Assembly (NCBI GenBank): GCA_021324715.1
Contig: JAJPIN010000131.1
Coordinates: forward strand, 1 to 10,504
DNA length: 10,504 bases
Direction of reading: 5' to 3'
Source: Nitrososphaeria archaeon
GTDB taxonomy: Archaea; Thermoproteota; Nitrososphaeria; Nitrososphaerales; Nitrososphaeraceae
Translations under genes and position numbers: made by a program
Shown: positions 1-5,774 of the stretch, one piece after another
Layout of the letters: each line of letters begins with the position of its first letter
Position numbering within the stretch: position 1 is the first letter of the stretch
Notes under the pieces: model-generated
The model's input: only the letters and a program-made list of their open reading frames with translations
Database searches by the model: none
Told to the model about the DNA's origin: nothing

Positions 1-28
1 AAATAAAAAATTAGATGCAACTAAAAAG

Positions 29-1423
29 ATGTCTTTAGAAATGGATCGTGAAAATCTCACAAAGGAAAAAAGATTTCAGCTAGGCAAAGACCTTCGGGAA
101 AAATGCCCGCGTAGTAAACACGCCGAGTGGACGCCTTCCTTGCGATCATGGAATCCAATAGACCTAATTGAGACTTCAAATAAGGACAGAATTGAAGGTC
201 TTGTAGCGATACGATATCAGCGAATGTTGGAATCACCCTTTAAATTCTTCCGAGGGGCTGCAATAGTTCAAACTAGAGACCTATTCCACTCACCCAATTC
301 AGGAATAATAGTTCAGGTGTGCGGTGATTGCCATCTGTTGAACTTCGGGGGATTTGCCACACCAGAACGGATTTTAGATTTTGACATCAACGATTTTGAT
401 GAGACCTTTACCGGACCATGGGAATGGGATCTAAAACGACTTGTAGTGAGCTTCGTCCTTGCTGCAAGGGAATTGGGTTTTTCTAAAAATATCGCAGATG
501 AGGCAGTTAGAATGGCTACGTACTCCTATAGAATTCGGATGTCTGAGTTTGCACTGCGGAGCAGACTTGACAGATGGTATGCAAAGATATCGATTGAAAA
601 TCTTTTTGAGTTTTTTCACAATGATAAGGATATAATAGATCGTTTGAGAAAATTGGAATCACAGGCTATTTCCAGAACTTCAGAAACACTATTTCCCAAG
701 ATCACAAAAGCCGTAAAAGGACAGATAAAGATAATAGATGAACCCCCACTTCTCTACCATTTCCGTAAAACTAACCAATACATGGATAAAGTAGGCAAAT
801 ATCTGGATGACTATAAAGCATCACTGCAGGAAGACAAACAAAAGTTATTTGATCAGTATTACTTTCAGGATGCTGCCATTAAGGTTGTTGGTATAGGCAG
901 TGTTGGTACACGTTGCCTTGTCAATTTGTTTCTTGCTGATGGGAAGGACCCATTATTTCTCCAAACAAAGGAAGCTCGCAGATCAATATTGGAGATTCCA
1001 GATAGAAAGAGCCGTTATGAGAATCAGGGATATCGAGTTGTACATGGACAACGTCTTATGCAAGCTGCTAGTGACATATTTCTTGGTTGGTTCCGTTCTG
1101 ATTCAGGACATGATTACTATGTTCGTCAACTACATGATATGAAAATCTCAGCACACGTTGAAAGCTTCAAACCTCGTACTCTGCTAGATTATGCAACGAT
1201 GTGTGGTTGGGCTCTTGCTAGAGCCCACGCAAAGGTTGGAGAAGCAGAAATGATATCTGGATATTTAGGATCAAAAGATAAATTTGATGACGCGCTGGTA
1301 CAATATGCAAAGAGCTACGCAGATCAGGTAGAACTTGATTTTAGTGCCTTCAAGGCGGCTATTAGTTCTGGTCGTCTACGGGCCAAGACAACCATGTCCG
1401 GCCTTACCGATTTCGAGATTTAA
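29..1423 (+). CDS. DUF2252 family protein, possible atypical kinase-like fold
   Basis: This 464-residue protein matches the DUF2252 family, whose biochemical role is not established. Seen directly: an N-terminal FFRG motif (residues 73-76), GDCHLLNFG (99-107), an acidic DFDINDFDE stretch (117-125) followed by WEWDLKRL (131-138), a glycine-rich VGIGSVGTR segment (287-295), LFLQTKEA (309-316) and YYVRQLHDMK (363-372). The GDxHxxNFG and DFDxxDFDE blocks resemble the catalytic loop and metal-binding loop of aminoglycoside-phosphotransferase-like kinases; that comparison is inference. No signal peptide or membrane segment is visible, so it is probably cytoplasmic. The length looks full for the family. 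The ATG at 29 is the first start; a second ATG at 41 is possible. Only 28 bases precede it, AT-rich and without a Shine-Dalgarno site. The first 200 bases look less AT-rich than the neighbours. It stands alone and is convergent with pyrI, so context gives no function. Confidence 0.88.
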   Translation: MSLEMDRENLTKEKRFQLGKDLREKCPRSKHAEWTPSLRSWNPIDLIETSNKDRIEGLVAIRYQRMLESPFKFFRGAAIVQTRDLFHSPNSGIIVQVCGDCHLLNFGGFATPERILDFDINDFDETFTGPWEWDLKRLVVSFVLAARELGFSKNIADEAVRMATYSYRIRMSEFALRSRLDRWYAKISIENLFEFFHNDKDIIDRLRKLESQAISRTSETLFPKITKAVKGQIKIIDEPPLLYHFRKTNQYMDKVGKYLDDYKASLQEDKQKLFDQYYFQDAAIKVVGIGSVGTRCLVNLFLADGKDPLFLQTKEARRSILEIPDRKSRYENQGYRVVHGQRLMQAASDIFLGWFRSDSGHDYYVRQLHDMKISAHVESFKPRTLLDYATMCGWALARAHAKVGEAEMISGYLGSKDKFDDALVQYAKSYADQVELDFSAFKAAISSGRLRAKTTMSGLTDFEI

Positions 1424-1582
1424 AAACAATTTCAGAAAAATTATTTCTCGGAAAGTTATTCTACATTGGTTTTCGTACTCTGTCTTAGCTACGCGTATCA
1501 TATGAATAATTCAATTTTGTTTATCCAGGTTGAAGCTAAATTATTCTCCTGGAAAAGATATTATGTCAAAATATGACTTGAA

Positions 1583-2047
1583 CTAGATTATTAATTCGTC
1601 TATACTCAAAATCCTTCCACAATATTTGCATCTCAAAATCATTTTATTTTTATCCATAATTTCAATGACGGATTTTATATTCTCGCCATTAGTTACACAT
1701 CTTAAATTAGGACATTTGAATATTCCAGTAATATAATCTGGTGATTGTATCTTTCTCTTTTCTGCTAATTTGTACTCTTTGATGATGTTTATAGTTGCAT
1801 GCGGAGCTATCAAAGATAGCTTATTTGTTTCATCTGGCTTCAGATATCTATTTTCCACTTTAATAATATCCTTCTTTTCATACTTGTTGCTAGGAACATT
1901 CAGAGCTACAGTTATCACATTTCCCTCTCTGCCCGTGATATTCAGAGCTTTTAGAACTAAAAAGGCCTTACCAGATTCAATATGATCTATAACAGAACCA
2001 TTTTTGATTCTCCTTACAATTAACTCAATTGAATTAGACAGATTCAC
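1583..2047 (-). CDS. pyrI: Aspartate carbamoyltransferase regulatory subunit
   Basis: PyrI is the allosteric, zinc-containing subunit that joins catalytic PyrB trimers in aspartate carbamoyltransferase, the first committed step of pyrimidine synthesis, and binds nucleotide effectors. The 154-residue length is the family norm. The N-terminal nucleotide-binding domain contains GSVIDHIESGKA (residues 17-28) and an NVPSNKYEKKDIIKVEN stretch (50-66). The C-terminal zinc domain has Cys112, Cys117, Cys140 and Cys143 in the C-x4-C and C-x2-C spacing of the E. coli protein. The start is GTG at 2047; the frame is closed just upstream by TAA and has no ATG, so GTG is effectively forced. GGAAGGGAG lies immediately before it. 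In most archaea and enterobacteria pyrI follows pyrB, but the upstream gene here is a dehydrogenase, so pyrB must lie elsewhere. The protein itself looks intact. Confidence 0.95.
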   Translation of the reverse strand: MNLSNSIELIVRRIKNGSVIDHIESGKAFLVLKALNITGREGNVITVALNVPSNKYEKKDIIKVENRYLKPDETNKLSLIAPHATINIIKEYKLAEKRKIQSPDYITGIFKCPNLRCVTNGENIKSVIEIMDKNKMILRCKYCGRILSIDELII

Positions 2048-2077
2048 TACTCCCTTCCATTACATTACTAACAATAC

Positions 2078-2085
2078 TATAAAAG
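2078..2085 (-). promoter_or_regulatory. Candidate TATA box for pyrI
   Basis: On the minus strand this reads CTTTTATA. Its centre lies about 34 bases before the GTG start, which predicts transcription starting about nine bases before the start codon. The short leader would contain the purine-rich GGAAGGGAG, a possible Shine-Dalgarno site. If real, pyrI is transcribed on its own and not only by read-through from the dehydrogenase gene upstream. Confidence 0.4.
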
Positions 2086-2202
2086 CATGAAACTTATTCA
2101 ATCATTTTTAATATGTATCTAGTTTAAATTCCGAAACATGTTGTACTTGACTTCTTGTACAGTTAAAAATGTTACCCCATGTAGAAACAAAGTTCTTCCT
2201 GC

Positions 2203-3033
2203 TCAAATAATATTTTGAATCATCATCTTTTTAAATTCATTGTCCGATAGGTTCTTTTTTGCTTCTAATATCATTGCAACATCATTACCAACGATATATC
2301 TTTGCTTAGGTTCACTATTTCCCAAAACCTGTATTATGACTTTTGCGACATCGGTAGGAGAGGTAGCATGTTCTTGCATTATTTCAATATTTTTCTGAAA
2401 TTTATCTAAAGAAGTAGAATATGTGGAATTCTTTTTCACTGAATGTTCTGATACTTTGCAATTACGGAAGAAATTTGTTTTAATAACTCCAGGTTCAATT
2501 ATAACTACTTTTATGCCATATGGAAGTAGCTCGTACGTCAAGGATTCACTAAAACCTTCGATAGCAAACTTTGTACTTACGTAGGCTGAAATACCAGGAA
2601 AGCCAACTTGTCCGGCACCTGAGCTTATATTAATAATTGTACCACTTTTCTGTAATCTCATTATCGGAATAATCTTTTTCGTGATATTCAGAACTCCAAA
2701 GAAATTAGTTTCAAATTGATCTCTTATTTCATCAAGAGTCAGATCTTCGAAAAAACCTACCAGACCGAATCCTGCGTTGTTTATCAAAACATCAATTCGG
2801 TTTGCTTCATTCTTTATGTTATATATTGTATTTTCTATAGACGCATTATCGTTTACGTCAAGTTGTTGGATACTTACATCAAGCCCTTCTTTTGTTATTA
2901 TTTCTTGAAGAGAGTCAGATTTTTTTGTATTTCGCATAGTAGCAAAGGTACGAAATCCATTTCTGCCGAGCATTAATGCAGTTTCGTAACCTATTCCACT
3001 GGAACAACCGGTAATCAGAGCAACTCGATGCAT
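2203..3033 (-). CDS. Short-chain dehydrogenase/reductase (classical SDR)
   Basis: This is a 276-residue NAD(P)-dependent oxidoreductase of the classical SDR family; its substrate cannot be read from sequence. The Rossmann cofactor motif TGCSSGIG is at residues 8-15, an adenine-contacting Asp at 59, NNAG at 85-88, and the active-site set Asn110, Ser138, Tyr151 and Lys155 (SAYVSTK) is complete. The PG motif after strand six (181-182) is present. Arg34 at the end of the second strand suggests a preference for NADP(H). The C-terminal part, with a PTDVAKVIIQVL stretch and RYIVGNDV, resembles the group annotated as 17-beta-hydroxysteroid dehydrogenase-like or retinol dehydrogenase-like; a steroid substrate should not be assumed. 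There is no signal peptide, so it is cytoplasmic. The ATG at 3033 has a strong TATA box about 25 bases before it, which implies a leaderless mRNA. It is divergent from the transporter gene. Confidence 0.93.
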   Translation of the reverse strand: MHRVALITGCSSGIGYETALMLGRNGFRTFATMRNTKKSDSLQEIITKEGLDVSIQQLDVNDNASIENTIYNIKNEANRIDVLINNAGFGLVGFFEDLTLDEIRDQFETNFFGVLNITKKIIPIMRLQKSGTIINISSGAGQVGFPGISAYVSTKFAIEGFSESLTYELLPYGIKVVIIEPGVIKTNFFRNCKVSEHSVKKNSTYSTSLDKFQKNIEIMQEHATSPTDVAKVIIQVLGNSEPKQRYIVGNDVAMILEAKKNLSDNEFKKMMIQNII

Positions 3034-3053
3034 TAGGGTAATAGCGGTTTATT

Positions 3054-3063
3054 TTTATATAAA
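3054..3063 (-). promoter_or_regulatory. TATA box of the SDR gene, leaderless start
   Basis: The sequence TTTATATAAA is a near-ideal archaeal TATA box centred about 25 bases before the ATG at 3033, so transcription should begin at or next to the start codon. No Shine-Dalgarno site is present between them, which agrees with a leaderless transcript. The box is a perfect palindrome, so by itself it does not set direction. Confidence 0.55.
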
Positions 3064-3148
3064 TTTAGATACCAAAATTCTGATAATCATCCTGATCCGC
3101 CTAGCACCGATAAAAAGGCTAATCCCAATCGAATGACAAAGCGTAATC

Positions 3149-3157
3149 TATAAAAAA
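3149..3157 (+). promoter_or_regulatory. Weak candidate TATA box for the APC transporter
   Basis: TATAAAAAA lies upstream of the transporter start. Its centre is only about 19 bases before the TTG at 3171, closer than the usual 25-27. It would therefore place the transcription start slightly inside the annotated gene and favour a later start such as the in-frame TTG at 3192. An alternative box, GATAAAAAGG near 3109, would give a leader of about 30 bases. The sequence does not decide between them. Confidence 0.25.
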
Positions 3158-3170
3158 CATTAACTTATCA

Positions 3171-5570
3171 TTGAAATCGAAACGATATCAATTGTCCGAC
3201 GCTGATGATGACTCTCCTGGAAGTGCAGGAACCACGTCTCGGCACCAACTTGTCAGGTCACTGGGACTTCTAGATATACTCATGGTTGGGATAGCAGCAA
3301 TGATCGGTGGCTCGATTTATGTGCTGACCGGGCCGGCAATAGGTCTTGCGGGCAGTGCGGTTATTGTTGCGTTTATTATTAATGCAATAATCACGCTATT
3401 TACTGCTATGGCATATGCCGAACTTGGTTCTGCTATGCCAGAAGCGGGGGGTGGATACTTGTGGGTGAGAGAAGGTTTGCCACGACCAAATGCTTTCATA
3501 AGCGGATGGATGGCTTGGCTAGCACACATAATAGCTGGATCCCTATATGCTGTAAGTTTTGCTTCATTCCTTACAGGATTATTGGGGATGATGAATTTTT
3601 CGCACAATATTTTGCTTTTAAATGTTATACCATTAGAGAAATTTATAGCAGTAGTTTCGATTGCCGTTTTCACCTATATCAACATTAAAGGAACGTCTGA
3701 AACCGGTAAAACGGGCGATGTCGTTACCATAATTCAGCTTGGATTGATATTCCTATTAATTTTTGCTGGCTTGTTTGTTATGAGTGGCAACCCGAACTGG
3801 AGGATGAACTTTTCGAATTTTGCACCAATGGGGATAGGTGGAGTAGTTGCAGCCATGGGACTTACCTTTATAGCATTCGAAGGCTATGAGGTAATCGTAC
3901 AAACTGGTGAGGAAGTAAAAAACCCAAAAAGGAATATTCCAAGGGCCATATTCATCTCGCTAGGCGCTGTAGTTGTTTTGTATTGTTTGATTGCTTTTGT
4001 ATCCATTGGCGCCATATTTCCAGCTGGGATAGAATCATGGATGTATATTGGCAAAAGTGGTGAACTCGGAATAATGAAGGCTGCCGAATTACTTGTTCCT
4101 TACGGAGCATTTATCGTTTTAGGAGGGGGCTTGATATCCACACTAGCTGCCTTAAATGCAACAACATTTTCTTCGGCTAGGGTGGCCTTTGCAATGGGAA
4201 GGAACTATAACATGCCGTATCAACTTAGCGCTATCCACAAAAAGAACAAGACACCTTATGTAGCAATACTAATTTCAGGTATCATAATGGCAATTATGGC
4301 TTATGGGCTTCCTCTAGGACAGATTGCCGTTGCAGCAGGTGTTATTTTTCTATTATTATTTACTCAAGTAAATATGGCTGTAATAACTATTCGTAGGATT
4401 TATGGCGACAAGTTAGACTATGGTTTCAAAACTCCATTTTTTCCAATAATACCAATAATAGGTATCTTCCTCAAACTTGGTTTAGCTATTTTTCTGCTAT
4501 TTACCCAACCTTTGAGCTGGGCTATAACGGTAGTATGGGTGGCAATTGGGTTTTTCGTATATCGGTTGTACACTTTTAGGAAGGAAATAGATCATTATGC
4601 TCCAATAGTTACTAGTGAAGGTGATCTGGAGAGGAAGGACTACAGGATTCTAATTCCATATACACCCGAAGATCCAGATAGATTATTGAAATACGCAATA
4701 AGAGTTGCGAAAGAAAATTTCGGAGAGATTAATATTTTGAGAGTAATCACAGTTCCAAAACAGACCCCCTTATCTGCGGGATCAGGATACGCTGAAATAG
4801 CAAAAAAGTCATTTGAACCATTAGACAAAATAATAGACAAGGAGAACATACTAAATCACTATCTTGTAAGAATATCACATGATACAAGTGAAGCGATATT
4901 GGCTACCGTAGAGGAACAAAAAATAGATTTGCTGATAACAGACTTTGAAACATTCAGGAATAGTAAAAAAATTCAAACGCTACTGACGTGTGATGTTCTA
5001 GCTATTTTATCTGAAGGAAATGAAGAGTTCACGTTCGAATTAAATAGAAATACTAGAGGACGCTTAGGTCAGAAAAATTTGGTCGTACTATATGATGGAG
5101 GAGATCATTCGGATGTAGTTTTGAAGGCCACAAGTTGGTTAGAACGCTCAGGACAATTCAAAATTAATGTTTTATATATAAATGCCAAAAAAGATGATGA
5201 ACAGGAAAAAATTGTAGCGATAACCGATATTCTAGAACAAAAGGAATATCTTGAGCAAGTTGGAATTGAATTCAACGAGATATCTCTTTCAGATAGTGAT
5301 ATGCGATATAGTAACGAAGCTGCAGATACAATCTTGTCTTCTCTGGGTAATTTTCAGCCAGATGTTGTCATAACTAGCGCGACCATTTCAAAATTTAACC
5401 TATTTAGTGATCCCCATTTTCTAAATATGCTATATGAACTGAAATGCCCAATTATAGTAGCAAGACATTTTGCTATTCCCGGAGTTCACAAGATTAAAAC
5501 TCTAATAAATAAATTAAGAACTCTCGCGCTTGAAAAATTCAATGACATTAAAAAGGCTCGACAAATTTGA
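3171..5570 (+). CDS. APC-family amino-acid permease with two C-terminal USP-like domains
   Basis: This 799-residue membrane protein is an amino-acid/polyamine/organocation (APC) transporter. About 30 polar residues lead into the first helix with the unwound MIGGSIYVLTG segment (residues 44-54). The helices continue to about residue 467, roughly twelve in all. Typical APC motifs are PEAGGGYLWVREGL (90-103) and the AFEGYEVIVQTGEEVKNPKR region (235-254). The substrate is probably an amino acid or related cation but cannot be named. The soluble tail has two universal-stress-protein-like alpha/beta domains, about 490-615 and 635-766. Both lack the G-x2-G-x9-G ATP-binding motif, so they are more likely regulatory or partner-binding than ATP-binding. 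Permease plus USP fusions are known in archaea. The start is TTG at 3171; no ATG is available upstream in frame before the stop at 3144, and TTG at 3192 is an alternative. Confidence 0.92.
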   Translation: MKSKRYQLSDADDDSPGSAGTTSRHQLVRSLGLLDILMVGIAAMIGGSIYVLTGPAIGLAGSAVIVAFIINAIITLFTAMAYAELGSAMPEAGGGYLWVREGLPRPNAFISGWMAWLAHIIAGSLYAVSFASFLTGLLGMMNFSHNILLLNVIPLEKFIAVVSIAVFTYINIKGTSETGKTGDVVTIIQLGLIFLLIFAGLFVMSGNPNWRMNFSNFAPMGIGGVVAAMGLTFIAFEGYEVIVQTGEEVKNPKRNIPRAIFISLGAVVVLYCLIAFVSIGAIFPAGIESWMYIGKSGELGIMKAAELLVPYGAFIVLGGGLISTLAALNATTFSSARVAFAMGRNYNMPYQLSAIHKKNKTPYVAILISGIIMAIMAYGLPLGQIAVAAGVIFLLLFTQVNMAVITIRRIYGDKLDYGFKTPFFPIIPIIGIFLKLGLAIFLLFTQPLSWAITVVWVAIGFFVYRLYTFRKEIDHYAPIVTSEGDLERKDYRILIPYTPEDPDRLLKYAIRVAKENFGEINILRVITVPKQTPLSAGSGYAEIAKKSFEPLDKIIDKENILNHYLVRISHDTSEAILATVEEQKIDLLITDFETFRNSKKIQTLLTCDVLAILSEGNEEFTFELNRNTRGRLGQKNLVVLYDGGDHSDVVLKATSWLERSGQFKINVLYINAKKDDEQEKIVAITDILEQKEYLEQVGIEFNEISLSDSDMRYSNEAADTILSSLGNFQPDVVITSATISKFNLFSDPHFLNMLYELKCPIIVARHFAIPGVHKIKTLINKLRTLALEKFNDIKKARQI

Positions 5571-5575
5571 ACCAA

Positions 5576-5580
5576 TTTTT
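5576..5580 (+). terminator. Possible oligo-T terminator after the transporter gene
   Basis: Five consecutive T residues occur six to ten bases after the transporter stop codon. Archaeal RNA polymerase can terminate at short T-rich tracts without a hairpin, and no convincing stem precedes it. The tract is short, so this is only a candidate. Confidence 0.25.
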
Positions 5581-5680
5581 ATCCGTACTAAGATAACAAT
5601 ACACTTTATTCAGTTTCAGATAAATATTGTGTAAATCATTGACAAAAGATAATATACCAACTGATTACAGATTCTCAAGA

Positions 5681-5688
5681 TTTATATT
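5681..5688 (+). promoter_or_regulatory. TATA box of the FTR1 gene
   Basis: TTTATATT fits the archaeal TATA consensus. Placing transcription 25-27 bases from its centre puts the start at about 5710, inside the TTAGG-N4-CCTAA inverted repeat. The predicted leader to the ATG at 5775 is about 65 bases and carries a GAGGT Shine-Dalgarno site. Confidence 0.5.
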
Positions 5689-5700
5689 GGATTAATTGAC

Positions 5701-5714
5701 TTAGGTAAGCCTAA
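5701..5714 (+). promoter_or_regulatory. DtxR/IdeR-like iron box operator
   Basis: The sequence TTAGGTAAGCCTAA is an inverted repeat with perfect 5-bp arms (TTAGG and CCTAA) around a 4-bp centre. It closely follows the first part of the bacterial DtxR/IdeR consensus, TTAGGTTAGSCTAACC. It sits about 13 bases downstream of the TATA box, over the predicted transcription start of an iron-permease gene, and a DtxR-family gene follows that permease. The inferred role is iron-dependent repression by blocking the initiation complex. Symmetry does not extend beyond the 14 bases. Confidence 0.65.
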
Positions 5715-5758
5715 TTGTTTTATGTCCCTGAAAGAATTTATCCCTTCAGAACCGCTAT

Positions 5759-5763
5759 GAGGT
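5759..5763 (+). promoter_or_regulatory. Shine-Dalgarno site deciding the FTR1 start
   Basis: GAGGT ends 11 bases before the ATG at 5775. A competing ATG at 5771 is in another frame and reaches a stop after three codons, so the ATG at 5775 is the true start. Few other genes in the window have such a site. Confidence 0.5.
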
Positions 5764-5774
5764 AGAAAAAATGA

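Noticed and set aside
1525..1555. Inverted repeat TCCAGG / CCTGGA between the DUF2252 gene and pyrI.
   Set aside because: The stem is only six base pairs with an 18-base loop and no T-tract follows on either strand, so a terminator is not supported.
2203..2218. TCAAA / TTTGA inverted repeat at the 3' end of the SDR gene.
   Set aside because: The arms are five AT-rich pairs lying within coding sequence; too weak to call a terminator or operator.
3102..3121. TAGC-N12-GCTA inverted repeat in the SDR/transporter divergent region.
   Set aside because: Four-base arms with a long spacer are expected by chance, and the spacing does not match the DtxR-like box.
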